Source: an uncultured Clostridia bacterium | GTDB taxonomy: Bacteria; Bacillota; Clostridia; TANB77; CAG-508 | Assembly (NCBI GenBank): GCA_947629965.1 | Contig: CANRFS010000033.1 | Location: 1-11,529, forward strand | DNA length: 11,529 bases | Direction: 5' to 3' | In this document: positions 1 to 7,883 of the stretch, piece after piece | Layout of the letters: every line of letters begins with the position of its first letter | Position numbering within the stretch: the stretch's first letter is position 1 | Translations under genes and position numbers: made by a program | The notes under the pieces: generated by a model | The model's database searches: none | What the model was told of the DNA's origin: nothing | What the model saw: the letters and a program-made list of their open reading frames with translations, nothing else

Positions 1-2
1 TT

Positions 3-731
3 CAAAAATATCCACAAGCCCAAATATTTGTTAATAATATAGAAAATAAATCATTAGAGATTAGTAAAAAAGAATTAGAAATAAAAAAATTAGATGAAGA
101 AATAGCTAAATTAGATCCAAAAGATGCAGATTATGCTACTAATAAAGCAAAGTTAGAGACAGACAAAGCAAAATTAAATGGTGAATGTAACACATTAAAA
201 ACAGAAAGACAATCAAATAGAGATAGTTTAAAGAAATTAATAAATAATACTAAGTTAAATCCATATATAGATAATTTAACAACTAGAAATGCATTAGATA
301 AAGAAATAAATAATGCTAATAGGCTAGTTGAAAGAAGTGAAAATAAGATTAAAGATTATAAGTATGCGAAAGACAGTTTATATTATGATGAGTTACAATA
401 TCAACCAATTATTCCAGAGAATACACCTACAAGATGGGAAAATTTTAAGGAAAATTTTAAAAGTATATTTTCAAAGAAACAACCAGGTGATCCATCAAGA
501 TTGGCTAAAATAGGAAACACAATAAAAGGTTTATTTGCAAAATCACCAGCTTTACCAGCACCAACAGCACCATCGACTCCATCAACTCCAACCACTTCTT
601 TTAAAGATAATATTAAAGTTGATAAAGATATAATGAAATATAAAGTGGTTCAAGATTTATATAATAAAGACTTAAAAGATAGGGTTGAAGACGGAAAAGA
701 AGCAAGAGAAGAAAGTGGACCAGAATTATAG
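3..731 (+). CDS. C-terminal part of an unrecognised coiled-coil protein (5' end outside window)
   Basis: The frame is open from the left edge to a TAG at 729-731, giving about 242 codons with no start visible, so the gene begins upstream. The first ~130 residues are rich in Lys, Glu, Asn and Leu, with a heptad-like pattern typical of a coiled coil. A basic stretch follows, then a Pro/Ala/Ser/Thr linker (nucleotides about 544-600, reading like SPALPAPTAPSTPSTPTTS), then a charged tail ending ESGPEL. I see no membrane segment, catalytic motif or known domain. The TTG at 501 is in the same frame but lies inside continuous coding sequence and has no good ribosome binding site, so I do not treat it as a start. 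A terminator follows directly, which separates this gene from the mraZ operon. Function unknown; a surface, phage-type or structural protein is possible but unsupported. Confidence 0.7.
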   Translation, partial: QKYPQAQIFVNNIENKSLEISKKELEIKKLDEEIAKLDPKDADYATNKAKLETDKAKLNGECNTLKTERQSNRDSLKKLINNTKLNPYIDNLTTRNALDKEINNANRLVERSENKIKDYKYAKDSLYYDELQYQPIIPENTPTRWENFKENFKSIFSKKQPGDPSRLAKIGNTIKGLFAKSPALPAPTAPSTPSTPTTSFKDNIKVDKDIMKYKVVQDLYNKDLKDRVEDGKEAREESGPEL

Positions 732-738
732 AAATAAA

Positions 739-772
739 AATGCTCATACAGAAATGTATGAGTATTTTTTTT
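739..772 (+). terminator. Rho-independent terminator of the first gene
   Basis: CTCATACA (743-750), a GAAA loop and TGTATGAG (755-762) form a perfect 8-bp stem. It extends outward through a G-T pair and A/T pairs to about 12 bp. Eight T residues (765-772) follow at once. It begins 8 nt after the stop of the upstream gene and isolates that gene from the mraZ promoter. Confidence 0.9.
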
Positions 773-803
773 GCATATTTTTTAAAAAACTTTAAAAAAA
801 CTA

Positions 804-832
804 TTGCATTTTAATAATTTATAATATAAAAT
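804..832 (+). promoter_or_regulatory. Candidate sigma-A promoter of the mraZ/dcw operon
   Basis: TTGCAT (804-809) as -35 and TAAAAT (827-832) as -10 are separated by 17 bp. TATAAA at 825-830 with 15 bp is an alternative -10. Transcription would start near 839, at the edge of the first MraZ box, so bound MraZ would sit on the start site. The elements are chosen by eye in an A/T-rich stretch, so the exact -10 is uncertain. Confidence 0.55.
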
Positions 833-838
833 ATGGTC

Positions 839-870
839 AAAGTGGAACGAAGTGGAGGAAAGTGGAATAA
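839..870 (+). promoter_or_regulatory. Putative MraZ operator: three AAGTGG boxes at 10-bp spacing
   Basis: AGTGGAACGA (841-850), AGTGGAGGAA (851-860) and AGTGGAATAA (861-870) are three consecutive 10-bp units; in two of them the core is AAAGTGG. The spacing is one helical turn, so all boxes face the same side of the DNA. MraZ is known to autoregulate dcw operons by binding short G-rich direct repeats (TGGGN in Escherichia coli, AAAGTG-type in Mollicutes). Position between promoter and mraZ fits this role. A further GTGG at 894-897 overlaps the ribosome binding site GAGGTGG and is out of the 10-bp phase. Confidence 0.8.
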
Positions 871-903
871 AAAATCCTCTAAACAGAAAAGAGGTGGAAA
901 CAT

Positions 904-1335
904 TTGCTAATAGGCGAATATGAACATACAATAGATGCAAAAGGTAGACTTATAATGCCAGCAAAACTAAAAGAAGATATAGGCGAAAAATTTGTTATAA
1001 CTCAAGGTTTAGATGGCTGTTTGTTTGCATATTCGGCAAGCGAATGGAAAAACTTCGAAGAAAAATTAAGATCATTTCCACTTACAAATAAAGATGCAAG
1101 AGCTTTAAAAAGATTTTTTTTAGCAAAGGCAACAGAATGTGAAATAGATAAGCAAGGCAGATTTTTGATTTCTAGCAATTTAAGAGAATTTGCAGGGCTT
1201 GAAAAGGAAGTAGTAATTATTGGAGTTCTAGATAAAATAGAAATCTGGAGCAAAGATAAGTGGCAAAAATATAGCGAAGAAGAAAATTTAGAAGCAGATG
1301 AAATTGCCGAGAGAATTGAAAACTTAGGTATATAA
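904..1335 (+). CDS. mraZ: Transcriptional regulator MraZ
   Basis: The 143-residue product matches the usual MraZ length. MraZ is a ring-forming DNA-binding protein that controls the dcw cluster and sits first in it. The two tandem AbrB/SpoVT-like half domains are marked by the paired motifs DAKGRLIMP (residues 11-19) and DKQGRFLIS (82-90). The start is TTG at 904, chosen because GAGGTGG (891-897) stands 6 nt upstream and the N-terminus MLIGEYEHTIDAKGR is the family norm. The three 10-bp AGTGG repeats upstream are the likely autoregulatory site. No zero-frame CGG codon occurs in the gene; the one CGG inside it (1034) is out of frame. Next gene rsmH follows after an unusually long 358-nt gap. 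Confidence 0.95.
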   Translation: MLIGEYEHTIDAKGRLIMPAKLKEDIGEKFVITQGLDGCLFAYSASEWKNFEEKLRSFPLTNKDARALKRFFLAKATECEIDKQGRFLISSNLREFAGLEKEVVIIGVLDKIEIWSKDKWQKYSEEENLEADEIAERIENLGI

Positions 1336-1571
1336 CTTGCAAAAGTTTATATAAAAAACAAAAGAAAAAATAGGCATTGCCTATCAAAGTACAAAAGATA
1401 TATTTAAATACAAAAGAAAAAGTTTACAAGAGAAAAAATTTAATTTACAAAAGCTAAATGCTACAAATGATAAGATTATAATTTACGAAAGTAAAGTTAT
1501 ATAACACAAAAGAAAAATAAGAAACAAATGATTTGGTAGTTATAAAAGCTACAAAAATACTAAAGAAAAAA

Positions 1572-1594
1572 GTAGGCAGGTTTTACCTGCCTAC
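1572..1594. terminator. Strong hairpin, terminator-like when read on the minus strand
   Basis: GTAGGCAGG (1572-1580), loop TTTTA and CCTGCCTAC (1586-1594) pair perfectly over 9 bp. On the + strand no T run follows. On the minus strand the hairpin is followed by TTTTTTCTTT (complement of 1562-1571), the layout of an intrinsic terminator facing left. No minus-strand gene is visible, so it may block antisense transcription into mraZ or simply be an mRNA structure. Confidence 0.45.
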
Positions 1595-1622
1595 AATAAA
1601 TAATAAAAACAAACTAGGAATG

Positions 1623-1650
1623 ACAGTTGGTACATGTTAATGCCAACTGT
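1623..1650. other. Hairpin upstream of rsmH
   Basis: ACAGTTGG (1623-1630) and CCAACTGT (1643-1650) pair perfectly over 8 bp around a 12-nt loop. It lies 43 nt before the rsmH start and has no adjacent T run suited to termination. It could be an mRNA stabiliser or a protein-binding palindrome; the sequence alone does not decide. Confidence 0.4.
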
Positions 1651-1693
1651 TTATGCGTATTATAAATTATAGCTTAGATTTTAGAGGTAAAAA

Positions 1694-2639
1694 ATGACAG
1701 ATAAAATCTTTAACCATATACCAGTGCTATTGGATGAATGTATTAATAATTTAAATATAAATCCAGATGGAATTTATATAGATGGTACAATGCGGAGGAG
1801 CAGGGCATAGCTATCACATTGCAAAAAGACTATCGAAAAATGGCTTATTGATAGGAATAGATAGAGATGAGGAAGCTTTAGAGGTAGCAAAAGAAAGGTT
1901 AAAAGAATTTAGAAATATAAAATATATACATGATAATCACGATAATATAAAAGATGTCATAAAAAAATTAAATATAAATGAAGTTGATGGCATTTTATTA
2001 GATTTAGGTGTTTCTTCTTATCAAATAGATGAAAAAACAAGGGGATTTACATATATGCAAAATGGTCCCTTGGATATGAGAATGGACAAAACTCAAGAGC
2101 TAACTGCAGAATATGTAGTAAATAATTACAAAGAAGAAGATTTAGCAAATATAATATATGAATATGGTGAAGAAAAATTTTCACGAAAGATAGCAAAAAA
2201 TATTTGCGAATACAGAGCAAGAAAAAAAATTACAACAACAGAAGAATTAGTGCAAATCATAGAAAAAAGTGTGCCAAAATCGAATCATGAAAAATATGGA
2301 CATCCGGCAAAAAGAACATTTCAAGCAATTAGAATAGAAGTAAATAACGAAATAAAACCATTATATAATACAGTATTAAATTCAATAGAAGCATTAAAAA
2401 ATAAAGGAAGGCTTTGCATAATAACATTTCATTCATTAGAAGATAGAGCAGTAAAACAAGCATATATTGAAGCAGAAGGAAGATGCACATGTCCACCAGG
2501 ACTTCCATATTGTGTGTGTGGACGAAGAAATCTGGGTAAAATAGTTACTAAAAAACCAATTATACCTACTGATGAAGAAATGGAAAGAAATTCGAGAAGT
2601 AAAAGTGCAAAATTAAGAGTGTTTGAAAGAATTAAATAA
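1694..2639 (+). CDS. rsmH: 16S rRNA (cytosine1402-N4)-methyltransferase RsmH (MraW), read through a +1 shift
   Basis: RsmH methylates C1402 of 16S rRNA with S-adenosylmethionine. The start is ATG 1694 after AGAGGT (1683-1688). Zero-frame codons 1-33 encode the family N-terminus, with HIPVLLDE at residues 8-15 and DGTM at 30-33. Codon 34 is CGG (1793-1795), and unshifted reading stops at TAG 1808-1810 after 38 residues. Skipping C1793 gives GGAGHS directly, completing the SAM-binding motif D-G-T-x-G-G-A-G-H-S, and the frame then runs to 2639. The joined product is 314 residues, the normal family length. Downstream motifs include LLDLGVSS, GPLDMRMD, HPAKRTFQAIRIEVN, FHSLEDR and the Cys cluster CTCPPGLPYCVC seen in Firmicute homologues. 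The downstream part has no ribosome binding site of its own. The frameshift is at the most conserved motif, so an unshifted product would be useless. Confidence 0.93.
1790..1796 (+). other. +1 recoding site 1: ATG CGG A in rsmH
   Basis: Zero frame reads ACA ATG CGG AGG AGC AGG GCA TAG; the +1 frame reads ATG (C) GGA GGA GCA GGG CAT. The C at 1793 is the extra base. The residue that must occupy the site is the near-invariant first Gly of the SAM motif (DGTxGGxGHS). The P-site codon ATG cannot re-pair well after a +1 slip (TGC), which argues against plain P-site slippage. Shift inferred from family conservation, not measured. Confidence 0.85.
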
Positions 2640-2715
2640 TAGATAAAAAACGAATGTAGAAATTAAAAGAGAAGAGTAAAAAATTACTTGTAAATTTTGA
2701 AGGAGGTGTATATAA

Positions 2716-3237
2716 GTGCCAAGAAATTTTAATAAATATCAATATGAAACAAGCCCAAGAAAACTTGAACCTGAATATACACCTAAAAAAAATCCATATG
2801 AAGTAAAGAAAAGTACATTACGTAATTCTAAAAAGGCGAATAAAAAAAATTCTAAAGAAAAGCAATTAAAAAAGAAGCATAGACAAATAATAAAGTATTT
2901 AATTGTAGGATTTGCAATACTTTTTGGAATTTGTTATAGAAATTCACAAATTGATGAAAATTTTGCAAAAGTACAAAATTTAAAACAAGAAGTAGCGGAC
3001 GTTGAAAAACAAAATGCACAATTAGAAATTTCAATAGAAAATGGATTAAATTTAAGTAATTTAGAGCAAGAAGCAAGAGAAAAACTAGGAATGCAAAAAT
3101 TAAATTCTAAGCAAACAATATATATTACACTACCAAAAAGTGATTATATAGAACCTGCTGCAGAAGAGGTAATAATTAAGGAGCAAGAGGATGGAATAAA
3201 AGGTATAATAAATACAATAGTGAATATATTTAAATAA
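2716..3237 (+). CDS. ftsL: FtsL/DivIC-like septum formation protein
   Basis: A 173-residue bitopic membrane protein. Residues 1-57 are a long, very basic cytoplasmic tail; 58-74 (IIKYLIVGFAILFGICY) form one membrane segment; about 76-108 form a coiled coil. The motif LEQEAREKLGMQ (117-128) is typical of FtsL/DivIC proteins, which recruit and activate the FtsW-PBP septal synthase outside the membrane. The C-terminus ends in a short amphipathic segment (about 158-173). Start is GTG 2716, preceded by AGGAGGTG (2701-2708) at 7 nt. Position between rsmH and the PBP is the classical ftsL slot, hence the symbol, although sequence similarity in this family is weak and DivIC cannot be excluded. The single CGG inside (2996) is out of frame. 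The stop codon is part of the stem of the next hairpin. Confidence 0.8.
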   Translation: MPRNFNKYQYETSPRKLEPEYTPKKNPYEVKKSTLRNSKKANKKNSKEKQLKKKHRQIIKYLIVGFAILFGICYRNSQIDENFAKVQNLKQEVADVEKQNAQLEISIENGLNLSNLEQEAREKLGMQKLNSKQTIYITLPKSDYIEPAAEEVIIKEQEDGIKGIINTIVNIFK

Positions 3238-3270
3238 GATTAGTATTGATAATAAATACTAATCTTATTT
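3236..3270 (+). terminator. Long hairpin between ftsL and the PBP gene, possible attenuator
   Basis: AAGATTAGTATT (3236-3247) and AATACTAATCTT (3255-3266) pair perfectly over 12 bp around a 7-nt loop, followed by ATTTT. The 5' arm begins inside the ftsL stop codon, so a terminating ribosome would interfere with folding. The T run is short and interrupted and the stem is A/T-rich, so I expect partial termination or mRNA processing. The PBP ribosome binding site starts 12 nt after the stem. Confidence 0.5.
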
Positions 3271-3289
3271 TATAATTCGGAGGCATTAC

Positions 3290-5282
3290 GTGAAAGCTAC
3301 CAATATTAGTAGAAAAAGAAGATTAAAAAATTTTTTGTTTATTAGTTTTCTAATTTGTACACTTTTAGTTATAAGAGTGGGAATGATTCAATTTGTTCAG
3401 GGATCAGAATTGCAATCAATGGCATATAGTCAGCAAACATTAAATAGAAAAATAAATCCTAAAAGAGGAACAATATATGATGCAACAGGTAAAAATATAC
3501 TTGCAGTAAGCGCAAGTGTAGAAACTGTATCAGTAACTCCAAGTAATATAAAAAAAGAGGATAAAGAAAAAGTTTCAAGAGCTTTAGCGGATATATTTGA
3601 ATTAGATTATGAAACAGTTTTAAAAAGAGTTAGTAAACACAGCTCTATAGAAACTATTGTTAAAAAAGTGGAAAAAGAGCAAACAGACAAATTAAGGACA
3701 TGGATGAATGAAAATAATATTATTTCCGGAATAAATATAGATGAAGACACCAAGAGGTATTATCCTTATGCAACACTTGCATCACAAATAATTGGATTTA
3801 CAGGTAGTGATAATCAAGGATTAGGAGGAATAGAAAGCAAGTATGATGATATTTTAAAAGGAAGTACAGGCAAAATACTAAAAATAACAGATGCAAGAGG
3901 AACAGATTTAGGAAATGAAGGAGAGGATTATATATCTGCAGTTGATGGAAATGATATAGTATTATCAATAGATATGACAGTACAGTCAATTGCAGAAAAA
4001 TATTTAGAGCAAGCATGTATTGATAATGTATGCACAGATGGTGGAAATATAATAATTGCAAATCCAAAAACAGGAGATATTTTAGCTATGGCTGGGTATC
4101 CTAATTATGATTTAAATAGTCCATATAAAATCAATAAAGACGATTTAGAATTTGTATGGGATACATTATCTTCTAAAGATAAATCAGAGGCGTTGCAGCA
4201 AATGTGGAGGAATAAAGCAATATCTGATACTTATGAACCAGGGTCTACTTTTAAACTTCTTACATCATCTGCAGCGTTAGAAGAAGGTATAACGGATACT
4301 GATAATGCTGGAGAATTTGCATGTACTGGTTCAATAAATATTGCAGGTACTAGAATTAAATGTTGGAGATATTATAGACCACATGGGTCACAAAGTTTAA
4401 GGCAGGCACTGATGAACTCTTGCAATCCTGTATTTATTGGGCTCGGACAAAAAATAGGGGTAGAAAGATACTATGATTATTTAGAAAAATTCGGACTTTT
4501 ATCAAAAACAGGTATTGACCTTCCAGGAGAAGCAGGAAGTATATTTTTAAAAGAGGATAAAGTAGGACCAGTTGAACTTGCTACAATATCATTTGGGCAA
4601 AGGTTTGAAATAACACCAATACAAATGGTTACATTAGTTTCTACTATTGCAAATAATGGTAAAAAATTTACTCCAAGACTTGTTAAAGCAACTATAGATA
4701 GTAAAACTGGAGAAAGAACAGATATAGAAGTAAAAGAAGGAGAGCAAATTATATCAGAGGCAACTGCAAAAAAGGTGCTAAGTATGATGGAATCAGTAGT
4801 AGCAGAAGGAACAGGAAAAAATGCACAGGTACAAGGATATTCCATAGGAGGAAAAACCGGAACATCTGAAGATGGTGTAAATACAGGTAAATATGTAACA
4901 TCATTTGTAGGGGTAGCAGATATTAATGATCCAGAGGTAGTAATACTAATTTTATTATATAATCCAACAGGAGAAGGAGGACATCAAGGAGGTTCTGTTG
5001 CAGCACCAATTGCATCACAAGTTCTCCGGAGAGGTATTGCCATATTTAGAAATTAAGAAGCAAGAGTCAAATGAAGAAATATTAAAAAGTATAGAAATGC
5101 CAGATGTGACAGGAATTACAGTAGCAGAGGCAAGCAAAATATTAAAAGAGTTAGGGCTAGAATTTAGCATAGAAAAACAAACTCAAAATGAAAGCGAATC
5201 AGAGAATATAGTAGTAGAACAGTTACCTAAAAAAGGAATACAAATAAATGAAGGAACAAAAGTAATTATATATACAGAATAA
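3290..5282 (+). CDS. Class B penicillin-binding protein (FtsI/SpoVD type) with C-terminal PASTA domain, read through a +1 shift
   Basis: This transpeptidase cross-links peptidoglycan stem peptides at the septum or spore cortex. Start is GTG 3290 after GGAGG (3279-3283). A single N-terminal membrane anchor lies at about residues 14-35. A dimerisation domain follows, then the transpeptidase with STFK (S319 nucleophile, K322), SCN (377-379) and KTG (522-524). Zero-frame codon 580 is CGG (5027-5029); without a shift the protein ends after 588 residues with a complete transpeptidase. Skipping C5027 continues as GEVLPYLEI and adds a PASTA domain (about 603-663, starting MPDVTG) up to TAA 5280-5282, for 663 residues in all. 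The join restores the usual helix after the SVAAPIA motif. SpoVD and FtsI/PBP2B cannot be told apart here, so no symbol is given. Unlike the other shifted genes, both the short and long products could be active. Confidence 0.92.
5024..5030 (+). other. +1 recoding site 2: CTC CGG A in the PBP gene
   Basis: Zero frame reads GTT CTC CGG AGA GGT and reaches TAA nine codons after CGG; the +1 frame reads GTT CTC (C) GGA GAG GTA TTG CCA and runs through the PASTA domain. The extra base is C5027, one C of a CC pair, so either C could be the inserted one. The family position is less conserved than at the other sites, but Gly-Glu-Val-Leu-Pro-Tyr-Leu fits the region after the transpeptidase. CTC GGA at 4442-4447 in the same gene is read normally because CGG is out of frame there. 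Confidence 0.85.
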
Positions 5283-5303
5283 ATAAAAAATCATTAAATT
5301 TAC

Positions 5304-5332
5304 TATACAAAAGTTAAAATTAATTATATAAT
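5304..5332 (+). promoter_or_regulatory. Candidate internal promoter before murE
   Basis: TATACA (5304-5309) matches four of six -35 positions and stands 17 bp before a perfect TATAAT (5327-5332), in the 80-nt gap between the PBP gene and murE. It would let murE and the later genes be transcribed independently of the mraZ promoter. In such A/T-rich sequence chance matches are common. Confidence 0.4.
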
Positions 5333-5362
5333 AGATATAAATGTTAAAAAGGAGCGGTAGAT

Positions 5363-6826
5363 ATGAAATTAAAAGCTGTATTAAATGGAATAGATGGATT
5401 AAAAGCAAAAGGAAATCTAGATATAGATATAACAGGAATTGCAGATGATTCAAGAAAAGTAGTGAAAGATGGAATGTTTGTTGCTATAAAAGGTTTTGAA
5501 ACAGATGGACATAAATATATAAAAAATGCGATAGAAAAAGGAGCAAAAGTTATTGTAATAGAAGAGGGAGCATCTCTAAAAAAGAGTGATATAACAGATG
5601 ATGTAACAATAGTAATGGCTCCAGATACAAGGTTAGCACTTTCAAAAATTGCATGCAATTTTTATAATAATCCATCTGCAAAATTTACTTTAGTTGGAAT
5701 AACAGGAACAAAGGGAAAAACTACAACAACCTTTATGATAAAATCTATATTGGAAAAACATGGTCAAAAAGTAGGACTAATAGGAACAATTAGTAATTAT
5801 ATAGGAGATAAAAATTTAGGAGAAAGCACAAGAACAACACCAGAAAGCCTAGAATTGCAAGAATTATTTAGTAAAATGGTAGAGGAAAAAGTAGATACAG
5901 TTATTATGGAGGTATCATCTCAGAGCTTAAAACTACATAGAGTAGATGGATGCGATTTTAACATAGGCGTATTTACTAATTTTTCTGAAGACCATATTAG
6001 TGAGAAAGAACATCCAAATATGGAAGATTATTTCAATTCAAAATTAAAACTATTTGATATGTGCAAAATAGGATTTATAAATGCAGATGATTTTCATGTT
6101 GCAAAAGTTAAAAAAATAGCAAAAAACTGTGATATTAAAACTTATGGAATAGATAATACAGCAGACTTACTTGCAAAAGATATAACAGTAACAAACTCTA
6201 GTGTAGATTTTAAAGTAAAAATAGGAACAAAAAACGAAAGAGTAAAAACAGGAATACCAGGAAGATTTAGTGTATATAATTCTTTGGCAGCAATTGCGGT
6301 AGCATCAAGATTTGGAGTTACTGCTGATGAAATAAAAGAAGCTTTATTAGAGATAAAAGTTCCAGGTAGAAGTGAACTTGTACCAAACAAAAAAAATCTT
6401 ACAATAATGATAGACTATGCACATTCACCAGAAAGTCTTCAAAATATACTTTCAGCAGTAAAAAGTTATACAAGAGGAAGAGTAATTTCTGTATTTGGGT
6501 GTGGTGGAGATAGAGACCCAGGTAAAAGACCACAGATGGGAGAAATTTCGGGGAATATTGCAGACTTTACAATTATAACTTCAGATAACCCAAGAACAGA
6601 AGATCCAGAAAAAATAGTTAGACAGATAGAAGAAGGAACTAAAAAAACAAAAGGAAAATACATAGCTATTGTGGATAGAATAGAAGCTATAAAATATGCA
6701 ATAAATATGGCAGGAAAAAATGATATTATTGTATTGGCAGGAAAAGGACATGAAACATATCAAGAGATAAATGGTGAAAAACATCATTTTGATGAAAGAG
6801 AAATAATAAAGAAAATAATAGGATAA
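5363..6826 (+). CDS. murE: UDP-N-acetylmuramoyl-tripeptide synthetase MurE, meso-diaminopimelate type
   Basis: MurE is the cytoplasmic ATP-dependent ligase that adds the third residue to UDP-MurNAc-L-Ala-D-Glu. The 487-residue product has the normal length. Domain 1 is the N-terminal UMP-binding part (about 1-105). The ATP loop GTKGKTTT begins at residue 115 (K119 in the P-loop). HRVDGCDFNIGVFTNFSEDH marks the central ligase domain, and YFNSKLKLF holds the expected carbamylated Lys. DNPR at 408-411 is the determinant for meso-diaminopimelate, so the organism probably has mDAP-type peptidoglycan. Start is ATG 5363 after AAGGAG (5349-5354). Out-of-frame CGG triplets at 6297 and 6549 leave the frame undisturbed. 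murF, its usual neighbour, is missing downstream; mraY follows after 63 nt. Confidence 0.97.
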   Translation: MKLKAVLNGIDGLKAKGNLDIDITGIADDSRKVVKDGMFVAIKGFETDGHKYIKNAIEKGAKVIVIEEGASLKKSDITDDVTIVMAPDTRLALSKIACNFYNNPSAKFTLVGITGTKGKTTTTFMIKSILEKHGQKVGLIGTISNYIGDKNLGESTRTTPESLELQELFSKMVEEKVDTVIMEVSSQSLKLHRVDGCDFNIGVFTNFSEDHISEKEHPNMEDYFNSKLKLFDMCKIGFINADDFHVAKVKKIAKNCDIKTYGIDNTADLLAKDITVTNSSVDFKVKIGTKNERVKTGIPGRFSVYNSLAAIAVASRFGVTADEIKEALLEIKVPGRSELVPNKKNLTIMIDYAHSPESLQNILSAVKSYTRGRVISVFGCGGDRDPGKRPQMGEISGNIADFTIITSDNPRTEDPEKIVRQIEEGTKKTKGKYIAIVDRIEAIKYAINMAGKNDIIVLAGKGHETYQEINGEKHHFDEREIIKKIIG

Positions 6827-6840
6827 ATAATTAATAACAA

Positions 6841-6866
6841 AAAGTGAAGAGTATAAACTTCGCTTT
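6841..6866. other. Hairpin between murE and mraY
   Basis: AAAGTGAAG (6841-6849) pairs with CTTCGCTTT (6858-6866) over 9 positions with one G-T wobble and an 8-nt loop. No T run follows. It lies 9 nt before the mraY ribosome binding site, so it may influence mraY translation or mRNA stability. Confidence 0.35.
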
Positions 6867-6889
6867 ACGAATTGAAGGGGGAAGCAGAC

Positions 6890-7870
6890 TTGTATTTTCA
6901 AACAAGGATACTATTTGTATCTTTTATAGCTACAGTAATTATATCGATATTTGTAATACCTATATTGAAAAAGCTAAAAGTAGGTCAAGTCGAAAGAGAT
7001 GATGGACCAGAATCGCATTTTAAAAAGCAAGGTACTCCAACAATGGGTGGAATTATAATTGCACTTGGAATTATCATAGGAACTATTGGCGGATATATAT
7101 ATTATTCATCAAGGGAACCAGAAGTTGCAAAGAATATTTTACCACTATTATTTATTACAATTGGATTTGGGGTAATAGGATTTATAGATGATTTTAAAAA
7201 ACTTGTATTAAAAGATACAAAAGGTTTAAAACCAGCATATAAAATGCTTGGTTTACTTGTAATTTCAGTAATGTATACATTATATTTAACAAAGGGCATA
7301 AATTTAGGAACAGAGACATTTATACCTTTTGTTAAAAATTATGTTGTATTACCAATGAGTTTATATATTCCGTTTGTAATTTTTGTAATGCTTGCAACAA
7401 CTAATGCAGTAAATTTAACAGATGGTATAGACGGGTTAAGTACTAGTATTTCTGCAATTATAACAACATGTCTTACAGTTATTGCAATAATACTAGATGT
7501 AAAAGAAATTATTGTTTTTGGAAGTATAATAGTTGGAGCATGTCTAGGATTTTTAATATTCAATTTAAATACAGCTAAAGTATTTATGGGTGATACAGGC
7601 TCACTCCTTTTAGGAGGAGTAATATCTGCTATAGCTCTATATTTAAAAATGCCATTAATTCTACTAGTTATTGCACTAATTCCGGTATTAGAAACTTTAT
7701 CAGTAGTTTTGCAAGTAGTATATTTTAAAAAAACAGGTGGAAAAAGATTATTAAAAATGGCACCTTTGCATCATCATTTTGAGTTGTCAGGATGGAAAGA
7801 AAACAAAGTAGTATCTGTATTTTGTATAATAACATTATTACTTTGCATAATAGCCCTATTTGCAATATGA
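6890..7870 (+). CDS. mraY: Phospho-N-acetylmuramoyl-pentapeptide-transferase MraY
   Basis: MraY moves phospho-MurNAc-pentapeptide from UDP to undecaprenyl phosphate, making lipid I in the membrane. I choose TTG 6890, 8 nt after GAAGGGGG (6874-6881), giving 326 residues, the family size; a TTG at 6872 in the same frame overlaps that binding site and would add six residues. About ten hydrophobic segments are present. Diagnostic motifs: GTPTMGG, the Asp pair in FIDDFKK, NLTDGIDGL, FMGDTGSL and the histidine-rich loop MAPLHHHFE. All expected catalytic Asp and His residues are visible. CGG occurs only out of frame (7090, 7432, 7683). The gene's stop is 13 nt before the ftsW start, so the two are co-transcribed. 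murD, usual between them, is absent. Confidence 0.96.
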   Translation: MYFQTRILFVSFIATVIISIFVIPILKKLKVGQVERDDGPESHFKKQGTPTMGGIIIALGIIIGTIGGYIYYSSREPEVAKNILPLLFITIGFGVIGFIDDFKKLVLKDTKGLKPAYKMLGLLVISVMYTLYLTKGINLGTETFIPFVKNYVVLPMSLYIPFVIFVMLATTNAVNLTDGIDGLSTSISAIITTCLTVIAIILDVKEIIVFGSIIVGACLGFLIFNLNTAKVFMGDTGSLLLGGVISAIALYLKMPLILLVIALIPVLETLSVVLQVVYFKKTGGKRLLKMAPLHHHFELSGWKENKVVSVFCIITLLLCIIALFAI

Positions 7871-7883
7871 AAGGAATGATAAA

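Larger units (their letters stand above)
1336..1693 (+). other. 358-nt noncoding gap with hairpins and a short-word repeat
   Basis: I see no credible gene here. The left part is A-rich and carries ACAAAAG five times exactly (1358, 1391, 1410, 1447, 1506) with looser variants between them. ATAGGC-ATT-GCCTAT (1370-1384) is a small hairpin. Two stronger hairpins follow at 1572-1594 and 1623-1650. The repeats may be plain low-complexity sequence, but the distance between mraZ and rsmH, normally nearly adjacent, makes an untranslated regulatory segment plausible. No convincing promoter was found just before rsmH; TATAAA at 1661-1666 lacks a good -35. Confidence 0.5.

Noticed and set aside
501..731. 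A separate 76-residue gene starting at TTG 501
   Set aside because: The same frame is open from position 3 with continuous coiled-coil coding, and no ribosome binding site precedes 501.
839..897. AGTGG repeats as a CRISPR or satellite array
   Set aside because: Three 10-bp units next to a promoter and before mraZ match a regulator operator; there are no spacers of CRISPR length.
1782..1796. ATG at 1782 as the real start of rsmH
   Set aside because: It would remove the conserved HIPVLLDE segment and half of the SAM motif, and it has no ribosome binding site. ATG 1694 with AGAGGT supplies the missing N-terminus.
5223..6901. Minus-strand open frames opposite the PBP end, murE and the mraY start
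   Set aside because: They are low-complexity shadows rich in Phe, Tyr, Leu and Ile from A-rich coding sequence, without ribosome binding sites or recognisable motifs.
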